55,478 nt of DNA. Origin: Planctomycetota bacterium. GTDB taxonomy: Bacteria; Planctomycetota; UBA11346. The translations under genes were made by a program, and so were the position numbers. The notes under the pieces are model-generated. The model was not told the DNA's origin. It saw only the letters and a program-made list of their open reading frames with translations, and ran no database searches. Each line of letters opens with the position of its first letter. The stretch's first letter is position 1. This document shows, in pieces, positions 16,376-26,459 of the stretch. The DNA is taken from the NCBI GenBank assembly GCA_027859175.1, contig JAQIBG010000385.1:1-55478 (forward strand), given 5' to 3'.

Positions 16376-17017
16376 TCAGCCCTTACCCGGATGCAGCCCG
16401 CACTCACGATTGCCATGCACTTTGGTTGGGTCGAAATACACGGTCTCATCAGGCAGCTTGTGCTGCGTCAGGTAGGCGGCCATGTCGGCCTCGGTCCAAT
16501 CCAACAACGGCGCCACCTTCACCAAGGGCGTCTCAATCAAACCAGACTGCTCCTGATCGAAGTACGTCATACCGGCGCGGAACGCGGTTTGCTCGCGACG
16601 CACGGCGGTCAGCCACACCGTCGGTGCGAGTGCGCGCAGGCCGCGCTGGAACGGCTCGAGCTTGAGCTCTTTGGTCAACTCGTCGTGCTCAGGGGTGTCG
16701 GGATCGGGCAAGGCGCCCGCCACCGCTTCACGATGCGCACGGGTCCGCTGCGGTACGAACAGCTGAACGTTCAGCCCCAACTGCTTGATCACCTGGTCGG
16801 CGAAGCGGTAGGTGTCGTCGGTATTGTAACCGTGATCCACCCACAGCACCGGGATGTCAGGCTGCACTTGAGCGCACATGTGCAGGATCACGGCTTCGCC
16901 GGGGCGAAAGTTGGTAGACACCACGGCACCGCCATCAGCGCCTTCAATGGCGTAGCGAACCAGGTCTTGGGGTGGCTTGCCTGTAGCGAAGGCATTAGCG
17001 GCGGCGATGTCGAGCAT
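16376..17017 (-). CDS. cysH: Phosphoadenylyl-sulfate (PAPS) reductase family protein
   Basis: The 213-residue protein reduces activated sulfate to sulfite. Family signs are VVSTNFRPGEAVILHM (PP-loop-like nucleotide site), PVLWVDHGYNTDDTYRF, TAVRREQTAFRAG, and the C-terminal catalytic ECGLH. It has only one other cysteine (ILHMC) and lacks the CC...CXXC cluster ligands of APS reductases, so the thioredoxin-dependent PAPS type is the better match. The ATG at 17017 was chosen although the frame stays open upstream, because the upstream sequence is not family-like. No sulfurylase or sulfite reductase genes are nearby. It follows dapD by 58 bases. Confidence 0.88.
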   Translation of the reverse strand: MLDIAAANAFATGKPPQDLVRYAIEGADGGAVVSTNFRPGEAVILHMCAQVQPDIPVLWVDHGYNTDDTYRFADQVIKQLGLNVQLFVPQRTRAHREAVAGALPDPDTPEHDELTKELKLEPFQRGLRALAPTVWLTAVRREQTAFRAGMTYFDQEQSGLIETPLVKVAPLLDWTEADMAAYLTQHKLPDETVYFDPTKVHGNRECGLHPGKG

Positions 17018-17075
17018 GGTGGTGGCTTTCAGATTGGGGCGATGGTGGTGAGTACGCAACGCGGATGGCCTGTGC

Positions 17076-18218
17076 TTAGTTAGCGTGCAAGGACTCGTTG
17101 AGCTCAACCGCCGTCGTATTGCGAATCGCCTCAACGCCGCCGGTCAGCGAGTTGCGGCGGAACAACAGGCCGTTGTCGCCGCTGAGTTCACCGGCCTTGC
17201 GGATTTGCTCGTCCCACTTGCACAACACCTTCGAACCCGCCGTCAGATACAAGCCGGCCTCCACGATGCAGTCATCGCCAAGCGAGATGCCGATACCGGC
17301 ATTGGCGCCGAGCAAAGTGCGTTCGCCAATCGCGATGACCTGCTTACCGCCGCCACTCAAGGTGCCCATGATCGACGCGCCACCGCCCACATCGGAGCCG
17401 TTGCCAACCACCACGCCGGCCGAAATACGCCCCTCAACCATAGACGCACCCAGGGTGCCCGCGTTGAAGTTGACGAAGCCTTCGTGCATGACGGTGGTGC
17501 CTTCGGCTAAATGCGCACCGAGGCGCACGCGATCGGCATCGGCGATACGTACGCCGGCCGGCACCACGTAGTCGGTCATCCGCGGGAACTTGTCGACGCT
17601 GAACACCTGCAAGCATTCGCCACGCATGCGCAGACGAGCCCGGATGCAGTCAACCGCCTTGGCCGCAATCGGGCCGTGGCTAGTCCAGGCCACGTTGGTC
17701 AGCAGGCCAAACACGCCATCCAAGGTGCACCCATGCGGCTGCACCTTGCGGTGCGACAACAGGTGCAGGCGCAGGTAGGCATCATGGCCGTCAACCGGGC
17801 CGTCAGCCAGGTCGCCGATGAAACACGCCACCACCTTCTGTACCGCGTGCAGGCTGGGGCTGTCGAGTTCGGCAACCGCTGCCATCGCTTTGAGCGCGGT
17901 AATGTTGGCATGCGGTTGACCATCTTCGAGGTACGGCGTGAAGCAGCTCAGGGCCTCTTGCACCTGGGCCGCGTCGAGCGCGTAGCTGGCCGAACCGCAG
18001 GTATGCCCGGCAACGCGTGCCAGCACCGCGGCAGTACCGTAGTTCTCGCCCTTGTTGACCACCGGGTAGTAGACATCGAGCAGGTCCGCGTCATCGGCAC
18101 TGCCGGCGTAGCGCGCTACACCGAGGGCAAAGGCAGCCGGCTTTTGGTAGCCTGCCTGGGCTTCCACATCGGCTACGTATTGGCGAAACTCGGCGTCGGT
18201 ACTGATCGTCGGCATCAT
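17076..18218 (-). CDS. dapD: Tetrahydrodipicolinate N-succinyltransferase
   Basis: The 380-residue enzyme transfers succinyl from succinyl-CoA to tetrahydrodipicolinate in lysine and diaminopimelate synthesis. Its C-terminal half is a left-handed beta-helix of hexapeptide repeats (for example VRLGAHLAEGTTVMHEG, VNFNAGTLGASMVEG, VVVGNGSDVGGGASIMG). The N-terminal 180 residues are the longer helical domain found in the larger DapD class, which is longer than the E. coli form of about 274 residues. The ATG at 18218 has AGGAG six bases upstream and was chosen over a start further out. It lies 75 bases downstream of priA on the same strand. Confidence 0.92.
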   Translation of the reverse strand: MMPTISTDAEFRQYVADVEAQAGYQKPAAFALGVARYAGSADDADLLDVYYPVVNKGENYGTAAVLARVAGHTCGSASYALDAAQVQEALSCFTPYLEDGQPHANITALKAMAAVAELDSPSLHAVQKVVACFIGDLADGPVDGHDAYLRLHLLSHRKVQPHGCTLDGVFGLLTNVAWTSHGPIAAKAVDCIRARLRMRGECLQVFSVDKFPRMTDYVVPAGVRIADADRVRLGAHLAEGTTVMHEGFVNFNAGTLGASMVEGRISAGVVVGNGSDVGGGASIMGTLSGGGKQVIAIGERTLLGANAGIGISLGDDCIVEAGLYLTAGSKVLCKWDEQIRKAGELSGDNGLLFRRNSLTGGVEAIRNTTAVELNESLHAN

Positions 18219-18292
18219 GCTCTCCTTACAGGGGGCGCCGAGCATTTGCCCTGCGGGCGCGCCTGCAAGCGGCAGCCCTTGGCCCGGCCGCT

Positions 18293-20479
18293 CTAGCTGA
18301 TCGCGTACGGGTCGACGTCTACCGCCACTTTAACGCCACGCTTGGCCTTCAGAGGGCCGTCAGCCAACAGGCGGTCGAGGAACTGTTGAGCCGCCCCCCT
18401 GCTCGCCGCCTTAACTAAGGCATGCCACCGGTGCTGGCCCTTGAGAAAGGCCAATCCGGCTGGGGTTGGCCCCAGCACCACCTCGCCCTGAGCCGCAGCC
18501 TGCAGACGCTGGCTATGCTCCTCGGCCACCGCTTGCACCCGAGCCGCGTCTTCGCCGCGCCACAGGATGCGCAGCAAGCCGCCCGCAGGCGGATAGCCAT
18601 ACTCACTGCGTAAATCAATCTCAGCGGTGTAGAAGGTTTTCGGCCGACCACGCAAAGCGCAGGCAATGGGTGGCGCCTCAGCGTCGAAGGCCTGCACGAT
18701 CACGCGACCAGGTCGCTCACCACGCCCAGCGCGGCCCGCCACCTGGGCCACGAGTTGGTAGGTTCGCTCGCTGGCTCGAAAATCGGGGATCGACAGGCCG
18801 TGATCGGCAGCAACCACACCCACCAAGGTCACGCGCGGGAAGTCCAAGCCCTTGGCCACCATCTGCGTGCCGACCATGCAATCGGCCTCGCCCTTCGAGA
18901 AGGCTTTGAGCACGCGGGCATGGCCCTGACGCGAGCCAACGGTGTCGGCGTCTACGCGCAACAAGCGCAGACCAGGAACCAACTCGCTGATCTGCGCGGT
19001 CAACTGCTCGGTCCCAACGCCTTTGGTGCTGAGATCAGGCTGCTCGCAGGCCGGGCACAGCCGCGGCAGCGGCACAAAGTGCCCACAGTAATGGCAACGC
19101 AGGAGGTCTTGCCCTTTGTGGTAGGTCAGCGACACGTCGCACTGCGGGCATTTCATCGCATGGCCGCAGCCCATGCACGATACCACCGGGCTCCAGCCAC
19201 GCCGGTTGAGCAACACGATGGCCTGCTCTTTGCGATCGCGCACGACTCGCAAGGCCTCCACCAACTCTTCACTCAACACCGCGTGGCGCTTTTGCCGCCG
19301 GCACTCTTCGCCCATGTCGATCACTGTCGGCGTTGGCAGAGCCCCACCGGCTGGCCGGTCGCGCATGGTCAGCACCGTATAGCGACCCGTGCGGGCGTTT
19401 TGGTAGCTCTCCAAGCTCGGCGTTGCCGTACCCAGAATCACCGGCACCGACAATTGCCGCGCATACACAATCGCCAGATCGCGCGCCTGGTAACGCGGGG
19501 TGCTGTCCTGCTTATACGAACTGTCGTGCTCTTCATCGACCACGATCAGGCCCGGCGCCGGCATCGGCGCAAACAGCGCAGAACGGGCGCCAATCACGAG
19601 ATCCACTTCACCCTGGGCCACCTGCCGCCATTGCTCGGCGCGCTCGCCTGCGGTGAAACCAGAATGCCACACCACCACGCGCTCAAAGCGACGCCGGAAG
19701 CGCGCCGCCAACTGCGGCGTCAGGCCAATCTCCGGCAACAGCACCAGAACCTGCTTGCCGCTGGCGATGACCTTCTCGGCGAGTTCCAGATAGGCCAAGG
19801 TCTTACCAGAACCGGTCACACCATAGAGGAGGTAGGTCTCGTGGCGGGCCTCGTCTAAAGCCTGGGCCACGGTGGTGACCACGGCCTGCTGTTCGTCGGT
19901 GAGGGCAAAGCGTTCGTCTTTGACGTCGAGACGCGTCTCTTGGATGTCCTGATTCTCATCGAGAACCAAGGCGCCAGCCGTCACCATGCGCTCGAGCGTC
20001 TGGCCCGTACAGTTGGCCCGGCGCCGGGCATCGGCAAACGGGATCGCATCCGGCGGCAAGAGCTTGAGCACTTCCTGCTGACGCGCAGTCAGAGTGCCGG
20101 CAAAGCCTGGCACCGGACGCAGCATCCGCTCGCGCTTGATCGCGGTGCCCTCGCGCACCGGCGCTGGCACCACGCCGGCGAAAAACTCACCCAGCGAGCA
20201 CCGGTAGTAGCTGGCTGCCCAACGGATCAAGTCCATCAGGGCTGGCGGCAGACGAACCCCGGCGCGCCGGTCCAATACGGCCTTCAAGGTAACGCCGTCG
20301 GGCGGTGCGCGCCGCCCGACGGCGGCCACAAAGCCCCGCTCACGGCGCGGGCCGAAGGGCACCAATACGCATTCACCCACGGCCAGGTCGGCCAATTCGG
20401 GCGGAACCAGGTAGCTATAGGCATCACGGCCGGGCACATCCAAGGCCACATCGGCGATAAGGGGCAGGTCGTCGCTCAC
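18293..20479 (-). CDS. priA: Primosomal protein N' (replication restart helicase)
   Basis: PriA (728 residues) is the 3'-to-5' superfamily 2 helicase that recognises stalled forks and reloads the replisome. The order is complete: N-terminal 3'-OH binding domain (VALDVPGRDAYSYLVP), Walker A LLYGVTGSGKT, the DEEH box IVVDEEHDSSYKQ, GTATPSLES, a zinc region with paired cysteines (CMGCGHAMKCPQC, CHYCG, CPACE), then VGTQMVAKGLDFP and QVAGRAGRGERPG. The length is normal. The ATG at 20479 is used. It precedes dapD on the same strand and is divergent from tRNA-Ala. Confidence 0.95.
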   Translation of the reverse strand: MSDDLPLIADVALDVPGRDAYSYLVPPELADLAVGECVLVPFGPRRERGFVAAVGRRAPPDGVTLKAVLDRRAGVRLPPALMDLIRWAASYYRCSLGEFFAGVVPAPVREGTAIKRERMLRPVPGFAGTLTARQQEVLKLLPPDAIPFADARRRANCTGQTLERMVTAGALVLDENQDIQETRLDVKDERFALTDEQQAVVTTVAQALDEARHETYLLYGVTGSGKTLAYLELAEKVIASGKQVLVLLPEIGLTPQLAARFRRRFERVVVWHSGFTAGERAEQWRQVAQGEVDLVIGARSALFAPMPAPGLIVVDEEHDSSYKQDSTPRYQARDLAIVYARQLSVPVILGTATPSLESYQNARTGRYTVLTMRDRPAGGALPTPTVIDMGEECRRQKRHAVLSEELVEALRVVRDRKEQAIVLLNRRGWSPVVSCMGCGHAMKCPQCDVSLTYHKGQDLLRCHYCGHFVPLPRLCPACEQPDLSTKGVGTEQLTAQISELVPGLRLLRVDADTVGSRQGHARVLKAFSKGEADCMVGTQMVAKGLDFPRVTLVGVVAADHGLSIPDFRASERTYQLVAQVAGRAGRGERPGRVIVQAFDAEAPPIACALRGRPKTFYTAEIDLRSEYGYPPAGGLLRILWRGEDAARVQAVAEEHSQRLQAAAQGEVVLGPTPAGLAFLKGQHRWHALVKAASRGAAQQFLDRLLADGPLKAKRGVKVAVDVDPYAIS

Positions 20480-20663
20480 AGACTCCCAGGTGTCGTGCCC
20501 GCGCCACGATGCGCAAGACCCGCACCGGCTATTACATGCCTGCTAGGCATCATCAAGCTCGGACCAAAATAGGGTCTTGCGGTGGCCTCCGGTGATCATA
20601 TGTTCCCCGCCCTGCTGCGACGGAGAGCACTCCAGATCAGCGGCCAAGCTTGAGGACAGGCTC

Positions 20664-20739
20664 GGGGACATAGCTCAGCTGGTAGAGCGCTACAATGGCA
20701 TTGTAGAGGTCAGGAGTTCGACTCTCCTTGTCTCCACCA
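20664..20739 (+). tRNA. tRNA-Ala(GGC)
   Basis: A 76-base cloverleaf: acceptor GGGGACA pairs with TGTCTCC (one G-U), the D arm is GCTC/GAGC, the anticodon arm CTACA/TGTAG encloses ATGGCAT with anticodon GGC, and the T arm AGGAG/CTCCT encloses TTCGACT. A 3' ACCA is encoded. A possible -35/-10 pair (TTGCGG at 20577, TATGTT at 20599) lies about 60 bases upstream, and a strong hairpin follows. Confidence 0.97.
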
Positions 20740-20742
20740 AAC

Positions 20743-20782
20743 GCAGGGCCGGTGATCACAGATCACCGGCCCTGCTTCGTTT
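20743..20782 (+). terminator. Intrinsic terminator after tRNA-Ala
   Basis: A perfect 15-bp stem (arms 20743-20757 and 20761-20775, loop ACA) is followed by TTCGTTT. It starts four bases after the tRNA. Confidence 0.88.
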
Positions 20783-20867
20783 ACGACGTGGCGTCAAGGC
20801 CGCTACCCCCCTCACGGAGTGTTGTACACGCGCACAAGACGCCTGTCATCAGAACGCCTTTGCTGCC

Positions 20868-20896
20868 TTGAGACTGGGCCGGCCCCTGTCTAAGGT
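20868..20896 (+). promoter_or_regulatory. Possible sigma-70-type promoter for the secreted protein gene
   Basis: TTGAGA, a 17-base spacer, and TAAGGT at 20891-20896 place a start about 28 bases before the ATG at 20931, leaving room for the GAGGGG ribosome site. It is judged by eye only. Confidence 0.35.
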
Positions 20897-20930
20897 AGGG
20901 CGAAGCCTACCACCGCCTGAGGGGTCACAC

Positions 20931-22529
20931 ATGGCGATGCGTTCTCTGTCCGCACTCATTCTCGGCTGCGCCCTGAGCCTGCCGCTTGTTCCACTATCGG
21001 CTGTCGAGTCCCCCTGGGACGACACGTGGAGGATGGAACTCAAGGGTGAGGAGCGGGTCTACGCCGACTACGGCGGCTCCAGCTACCTACAGGTGACCGT
21101 CGACGAACTCGCCGACATCGCCTTCCTGAAAGACAAAGACGTCTTGTTGACCGCCAAGTTTGCGGCCCTCGATCAAACCAAGGTTACCTTCTATGGCCTC
21201 GATGGTCTCACCATCGAGGGTGCCACCGAAGCCTGGGCCCGCGCGCTCGATGGCGACAACCTGTATCTGCTCGGCAAGCTCACCTTGAAGAAGGACGCGC
21301 GCGTCTTCACCGTCAGTCATGTGGTGCCAGCCCCATCTGACGCCGAGGTCGTTGCTGAACGTCTGAGCAAGCTCAAGCCCGACGACCTGCAAGGCCGCCT
21401 CGATGTGGCCGCCTGGGCTCGCACGACCGCCGACGGCCAGGGCAATAAGACTTGGTGGCTCCAGGCTTCCGACCAGATCGTTGCCGACACGGTCAACGCA
21501 GCGGCTGAGAAGGCCCAAGCCAACAAAGACACCACCCTCCTCATCACCGCCATGACCTGGGCGATCGAGAACGGCAATCGCGACCTCGCAGCCGAACTCG
21601 GCAGCACGCCCTGGGTTCTTGAGGGCGACGAGGAAACCGCCACCAAGGTGGCGACGATGATGGAATCATTGGGCTATGTCTTACATGGCAGCGGCGACAG
21701 TCAGAAGTGGATGACCCAAGCCACCGCGCTGCGCAACGAATACGATGAGCGCCTGGAAGCGCTGCACTGGAAAGACGCCGATGGCTATTTCCAACTCGGC
21801 CGCTGGGCCGACCAACACGCTGACGTGTTGCCGCACGCGCGTGAACTGGCCCACACCAGTTATCTCAAGGGTCAGCAGGCCGATCCTCGCCATCCGGGCA
21901 TTCGCCGCGAGCTGGGCCTGCCGCCCACCACCGAAGGTGACGGCGAGCAGGTCTACCAACTCGATTACGATAGCGACGGCTTCCACCTCAGCGCACCGCA
22001 AGGTTGGGACCGCACCGCCAAGCCGGTGGTGTCTGGCTCTGACGTCACGTGGATCGATCCACGCAGCGACACCGCCTTCATCGCAGCCAAAACCGTTGAC
22101 GATAGCACGAAGCCTAGCATCGATGTGATCTGGCGTATGCAGATCGAAACCCTGCGCATTCGCCCTGGTTTTGAGGCCAGCCCTGTGCAAATCGCCAGCC
22201 ATGGTGCCGGCGAAATGCGCCGCATGGGTTACAGCTCGCGCAGTGGCGATGAGCAACGCCCGGCCGAACTGGTCCTCATTTACAATAAGACATCTGGTTT
22301 CGGCATGGCGCTTACCGTGAGCTTTGTTGAGAAGGAAGCCGAAACGGCCCGGGCTGCCCTCAATAGCGTAGTCGACAGCACCTCACTGCCACAACGCATG
22401 GTTCAGGCCGCGCCGATGCAGCCACCCGGAGTGTCTGTGCCGACTCCGGGCCAAGCACCAGGACAGGCTCCTCTAGTCCCAATGCCAAATGCGCCCCAGG
22501 GCGATGCGGGCGCTGCCTTCGACCCCTGA
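20931..22529 (+). CDS. Secreted protein of unknown function
   Basis: The 532-residue protein begins with a clear signal peptide (residues 1-24, ending at LSAVES), so it is exported. The first part (about 25-110) looks beta-rich (WRMELKGEERVYADYGG, VLLTAKFAALDQTKVTF). A helical region follows (about 120-300), then a last domain (about 345-500) resembling a small fatty-acid/lipid-binding or DcrB/LpqN-like fold (FHLSAPQGWDRTAKPVV, TWIDPRSDTAFIAAK). The C-terminus is proline-rich. No enzyme motif is visible. The ATG at 20931 has GAGGGG upstream; the frame stays open further 5' but runs through the tRNA and is not coding there. A terminator follows. Confidence 0.8.
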   Translation: MAMRSLSALILGCALSLPLVPLSAVESPWDDTWRMELKGEERVYADYGGSSYLQVTVDELADIAFLKDKDVLLTAKFAALDQTKVTFYGLDGLTIEGATEAWARALDGDNLYLLGKLTLKKDARVFTVSHVVPAPSDAEVVAERLSKLKPDDLQGRLDVAAWARTTADGQGNKTWWLQASDQIVADTVNAAAEKAQANKDTTLLITAMTWAIENGNRDLAAELGSTPWVLEGDEETATKVATMMESLGYVLHGSGDSQKWMTQATALRNEYDERLEALHWKDADGYFQLGRWADQHADVLPHARELAHTSYLKGQQADPRHPGIRRELGLPPTTEGDGEQVYQLDYDSDGFHLSAPQGWDRTAKPVVSGSDVTWIDPRSDTAFIAAKTVDDSTKPSIDVIWRMQIETLRIRPGFEASPVQIASHGAGEMRRMGYSSRSGDEQRPAELVLIYNKTSGFGMALTVSFVEKEAETARAALNSVVDSTSLPQRMVQAAPMQPPGVSVPTPGQAPGQAPLVPMPNAPQGDAGAAFDP

Positions 22530-22555
22530 TTATCTCAGCAGCGATACCACTTAGC

Positions 22556-22590
22556 AGAGCCTTGACCCTCGGGTCAGGGCTTCTGCTTTT
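22556..22590 (+). terminator. Intrinsic terminator after the secreted protein gene
   Basis: An 11-bp stem (arms at 22558-22568 and 22571-22581, one G-U pair) with a tight CTCG turn is followed by TTCTGCTTTT. It lies about 28 bases after the stop and upstream of tRNA-Leu. Confidence 0.7.
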
Positions 22591-22657
22591 GGCGCCAACG
22601 ATCGACGCACACTTGCCCCCACGTCGAGTCCTGGTATCGCCTGTGCTTCGACACCAC

Positions 22658-22741
22658 GCCGGGGTGGCGGAATTGGCAGACGCAAGAGATTTAAAATCTC
22701 TCGCCCGCAAGGGCGTACGGGTTCGAGTCCCGTCCCCGGTA
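22658..22741 (+). tRNA. tRNA-Leu(UAA)
   Basis: An 84-base class II tRNA with a long variable arm. The acceptor GCCGGGG pairs with CCCCGGT, the anticodon arm AGAGA/TCTCT encloses TTTAAAA with anticodon TAA, the variable arm is CGCCCGCAAGGGCGT-like, and the T arm ACGGG/CCCGT encloses TTCGAGT. The 3' CCA is not encoded, in contrast to the nearby tRNA-Ala. The next coding region starts about 20 bases later. Confidence 0.97.
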
Positions 22742-22831
22742 GTGTTTTCATACCTGTGAAATGAGCATCGCATCGGCACCCCGGTCTGCATTTATCACCG
22801 AAATTGCCTCGACGGACGCTGCGCCGCTGCG

Positions 22832-23632
22832 GTGATTGCTCGTTTCGAGGGCAAGGTCGACCTGCGCCCGGCGCATCACAACACCACGATCAAAGACACC
22901 TTCTTTGGCCGCCGTGTTTACATTGTTGATGTAGCCCTCACCGAAGCAGAGATGCGCCGCATCCAGGCCGAAGCGAGCGAGGTGATCTGGCTCGACCATC
23001 ATCAGACCAGCGTGCCGCTTCAGGCGAGCCTCGGCTGGGGCCGCATTGAGCAACACCACAGCGGCGCCACGCTCGCCTGGGATCACTGCTTCGGCGACCA
23101 AGCCCTGCCCGATATTTTGGCCTACGTCCGCGATAAGGATCTGTGGCAATGGCGCCTGCCGCACAGCCGCGCGATTTGCACAGCACTCGACCAAGATATT
23201 GGCGACGAAGACATCCCGCGCGTGCTCGACATCGATCCCGCCGGCCTTATCGAACGTGGCACCGCCTTGCGCCAGAAGATCATGACCGAAGTCACCATGA
23301 TCGCACGCCGCGGCGTTGCCGTCAGCGAACCCTACGGTTTACGCAAGGTCACGGCCCTGGTGGTCAACAATCTCAACCACGTCAACGAAGTCGGCGACTT
23401 GGCCGTGCGCGCCACCAGTGATGGCGGCCTGGGCCACCACTTGGCGATTTGCTTCGGTCTGCGCCAAGACGGTCGTTGGATTCACAGCCTGCGCTCGTCG
23501 GCCGGGGTCGACTGCGAGCGCATCGCGGCCAACCGTGGCGGCGGCGGCCACAAACAATCGGCCAGTTACCTCGCCGACCGGCCCTTCCCCCTCAGCATGG
23601 ATTGCCTCGACTGGCCCGTATCGCTCGACTGA
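22832..23632 (+). CDS. DHH-family phosphoesterase with anomalous start
   Basis: The protein has the DHH core (IWLDHHQTS) and the DHHA1 ending (NRGGGGHKQSASY), so it should be a manganese-dependent phosphoesterase of the oligoribonuclease/nucleotidase type. The start given is the first in-frame start codon (GTG/Val of AAAVIARF). However, homology clearly continues upstream: codons from 22760 read CIYHRNCLDGRCAAA, which is DHH motif I with its metal-binding Asp. No ATG, GTG or TTG precedes it in that frame before a TGA at 22757-22759. The well-placed ATG at 22761 is in another frame. Either translation begins at a rare codon, the ribosome shifts, or one base is missing near 22761-22800. The rest is intact. 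Confidence 0.75.
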   Translation: MIARFEGKVDLRPAHHNTTIKDTFFGRRVYIVDVALTEAEMRRIQAEASEVIWLDHHQTSVPLQASLGWGRIEQHHSGATLAWDHCFGDQALPDILAYVRDKDLWQWRLPHSRAICTALDQDIGDEDIPRVLDIDPAGLIERGTALRQKIMTEVTMIARRGVAVSEPYGLRKVTALVVNNLNHVNEVGDLAVRATSDGGLGHHLAICFGLRQDGRWIHSLRSSAGVDCERIAANRGGGGHKQSASYLADRPFPLSMDCLDWPVSLD

Positions 23633-23635
23633 TTT

Positions 23636-23655
23636 CATGTCGTTGCGACATGTTT
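23636..23655 (+). terminator. Short hairpin after the DHH gene
   Basis: CATGTCG and CGACATG form a perfect 7-bp stem with loop TTG, followed by TTTA, starting four bases after the stop. It is a plausible weak terminator. Confidence 0.45.
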
Positions 23656-23795
23656 ACTAGCGATTTGGTACCGTTTCGGCCGTTTTTACTTGGCACATCC
23701 TGCGCTCACCTTGAGACGTGCTGGCATTCTGCCACACCTCAGGATTGCCACTGTTTCGCTCCTGAGTCATCGACTGCCACCGGAAGGAGCGTCTA

Positions 23796-26441
23796 ATGAT
23801 CGACCCCCAAACCATGACTGAAAAGACCCGGCAGGCCCTCAATGCCGCCGGCGAACTCGCCCACAATTTCCAACACGCCCAAATCCACCCCCTGCATCTG
23901 GCCACCGCCCTGTTTAGCGATGAAGACGGGCTGGCACGTCGCCTCGCGACCAAAGTCGCCAGCGACCCCGCCGCGGTGGAGCGCGAACTACGCCGGGCCC
24001 TCACCGCTATTCCGAGCCAAGACCCGGCGCCGGCCCAACCTGGCTTGAGCGAGGCCCTGGCCAAAACCCTACGCAGCGCCGAAGCCAAACGCAAAGCCGC
24101 CGGCGACAGCCATCTTGCCGTCGACCAACTCTTGCTCGCCGTGTGCGACGACCGCGCCACCAAGGATGCGCTCAGTGCCTGCGGACTAACGCCCAAGGCT
24201 CTGGCTGAAGCCGTGACCGCGGTTCGCGGCAGCCACAGCGTCACCAATGATCAAGCCGAAGGCAGCTTCGAGGCCTTAGAGAAATACGGTCAAGACCTCG
24301 TGGTCTTGGCCCGTGACGGCAAGCTCGACCCGGTTATCGGCCGTGACGACGAAATCCGCCGTGTGGTCCGCGTGCTATCGCGCCGCACCAAAAATAACCC
24401 GGTGCTCATCGGCGAACCCGGCGTTGGCAAAACGGCGATCGTTGAAGGCCTCGCGCAGCGTATCGTTAAGGGCGATGTGCCTGAAACCTTGCGCGATCGG
24501 CGCGTGATCTCGCTCGACATGGGCGCACTGGTCGCCGGCGCCAAGTACCGGGGTGAATTTGAAGAACGCCTCAAGGCCGTGCTCAAAGAAGTGCACGACG
24601 CCAACGGCCAAGTCATCTTGTTCATCGATGAGATCCACTTGGTGTTAGGTGCCGGTCAAACCGAGGGCGCGATGGACGCCGCCAATTTGCTCAAGCCGAT
24701 GCTGGCTCGTGGCGAACTGCGCTGCATCGGTGCCACCACCCTCAACGAATACCGCAAGCACGTTGAGAAAGACCCCGCCTTTGAACGGCGCTTCCAGCAA
24801 GTGCAGGTCGGCGAACCCTCGGTTACCGACACCGTGTCGATCCTGCGTGGCCTCAAAGAACGCTATGAAACCCACCACGGCGTACGCATTGCCGACGCCG
24901 CGCTGGTCACCGCCGCTCAGTTCGCCGACCGCTACATCACCAACCGCTTCTTGCCCGATAAAGCCATCGACTTGATCGACGAGGCCTGCGCCAACGTGCG
25001 CGTGCAGCTCGACTCGCAGCCCGAAGCGATTGACCAACTCGAGCGGCGCAAACTGCAGCTTGAGGTCGAAGCAACCGCGCTTGAACGCGAAAAAGACCAA
25101 GGCTCAGCTACCCGCCTAGCTCGCGTCCACGAAGAGTTGGCGGCCATCAAAGAAGAGTTGGCCACCCTTCAAGCCACCTACCAAGCCGAGAAGGCGCGCG
25201 TGCAAGGCACCCGCGACATCCAGCAACAGCTTGAACAAGCGCGCCACAGCATGACCGAAGCCGAGCGTGCCTACGACCTCGGTAAGGTTGCTGAGTTACG
25301 CTACGGCACCATTCCCGAGCTTGAACAACAGCTCGAGGCGGCTGCTGCGGCCGAGACCGATAATGAGAGCAGCGGCACCAGCTTGCTGACGGAATCGGTC
25401 AACGTTGAGCAGATCGCTGAGATCGTTAGCCGGTGGACCGGGATCCCGGTCACCAAGCTCGGCCAGAGCGATCGTGATCGCCTGCTGCACCTCGACACCG
25501 TGCTGCATCAGCGCGTCATCGGGCAAGACGAAGCCGTGGAGGCCGTTGCCGAAGCGGTGCTGCGCAGCCGCGCTGGTCTTGGCCGCCCGCATCAACCCAC
25601 CGGGAGCTTCCTGTTCCTCGGGCCCACCGGCGTCGGCAAAACCGAACTAGCCAAGGCGCTTGCCGCTGAACTGTTTGACGATGAGCGCCACATGGTGCGT
25701 ATCGACATGTCCGAGTACATGGAGCAGCACAGCGTGGCTCGCCTGATCGGTGCGCCTCCCGGCTACGTTGGCCATGATGAAGGTGGCCAACTCACCGAAG
25801 CCGTGCGCCGCAAGCCGTACAGCGTGTTATTGTTCGACGAGGTAGAGAAGGCCCACCCGCAGGTCTGGAACGTGTTGCTCCAGGTCCTTGACGACGGCCG
25901 CCTGACCGATGGCCAAGGCCGCACCATCGACTTCTCCAACGTGGTCATCATCATGACTTCAAACCTGGGTGCCGAACACCTGCTCGAAGGCGTGACCGAG
26001 GGCGGCGACCTCAAGCCCGGCGTCAAAGACAAGGTCATCGAAACGGTGAAGCGGCACTTCCGCCCGGAATTCCTTAATCGCCTCGATGACCTAGTGGTGT
26101 TCAGCCCGCTGTCGCGCGAAGATCTGCGCAGCATCGTGCATCTGCAACTGGCCGACCTCAGCGCCAGACTGGTTGATCGCGACATCCTGCTCGACCTGCA
26201 CGACACCGCGCTCGATCTGATCCTGACAGAAGCCTGGGACCCACACTACGGTGCCCGCCCCTTGCGTCGCTACCTCGAGAAGCAGATCGGCACCGCGGTA
26301 TCCAAGTTGTTGATCAGCGGCAAACTGCTCGACCACAGCACGGTGCATGTGGTTGCCAATGGCGACACGCTCGACTACCGCGTCGAATTACGTGGGCCGA
26401 GCGCCACTGGTAGCGGCGGCCAGCGCGCCATCAGCGCCTGA
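23796..26441 (+). CDS. clpB: ATP-dependent disaggregase ClpB
   Basis: ClpB (881 residues) is a hexameric AAA+ chaperone that threads aggregated protein with DnaK. The domain order is full: the N domain (about 1-150), first ATPase with GEPGVGKT and DEIH, the coiled-coil middle domain (about 410-525, rich in Glu, Gln and Lys, with LEREKDQG and [18 protein letters not shown]), and a second ATPase with GPTGVGKTE, the pore loop GYVGHDEGG and FDEVEKAHP. The C-terminal domain ends with [15 protein letters not shown]. The middle domain distinguishes it from ClpA and ClpC. An AGGAGCG lies six bases before the ATG. An intrinsic terminator follows. Confidence 0.96.
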   Translation: MIDPQTMTEKTRQALNAAGELAHNFQHAQIHPLHLATALFSDEDGLARRLATKVASDPAAVERELRRALTAIPSQDPAPAQPGLSEALAKTLRSAEAKRKAAGDSHLAVDQLLLAVCDDRATKDALSACGLTPKALAEAVTAVRGSHSVTNDQAEGSFEALEKYGQDLVVLARDGKLDPVIGRDDEIRRVVRVLSRRTKNNPVLIGEPGVGKTAIVEGLAQRIVKGDVPETLRDRRVISLDMGALVAGAKYRGEFEERLKAVLKEVHDANGQVILFIDEIHLVLGAGQTEGAMDAANLLKPMLARGELRCIGATTLNEYRKHVEKDPAFERRFQQVQVGEPSVTDTVSILRGLKERYETHHGVRIADAALVTAAQFADRYITNRFLPDKAIDLIDEACANVRVQLDSQPEAIDQLERRKLQLEVEATALEREKDQGSATRLARVHEELAAIKEELATLQATYQAEKARVQGTRDIQQQLEQARHSMTEAERAYDLGKVAELRYGTIPELEQQLEAAAAAETDNESSGTSLLTESVNVEQIAEIVSRWTGIPVTKLGQSDRDRLLHLDTVLHQRVIGQDEAVEAVAEAVLRSRAGLGRPHQPTGSFLFLGPTGVGKTELAKALAAELFDDERHMVRIDMSEYMEQHSVARLIGAPPGYVGHDEGGQLTEAVRRKPYSVLLFDEVEKAHPQVWNVLLQVLDDGRLTDGQGRTIDFSNVVIIMTSNLGAEHLLEGVTEGGDLKPGVKDKVIETVKRHFRPEFLNRLDDLVVFSPLSREDLRSIVHLQLADLSARLVDRDILLDLHDTALDLILTEAWDPHYGARPLRRYLEKQIGTAVSKLLISGKLLDHSTVHVVANGDTLDYRVELRGPSATGSGGQRAISA

Positions 26442-26459
26442 CCAGCGCCTGATCAATTC

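Noticed and set aside
20577-20930. Open frame extending the secreted protein 118 codons upstream
   Set aside because: It runs through tRNA-Ala and its terminator; the signal peptide and ribosome site support 20931.
23712-23750. Heat-shock sigma promoter before clpB (CTTGAGA about 15 bases from CCACACC)
   Set aside because: The -10 part does not match the CCCAT-type consensus well enough.
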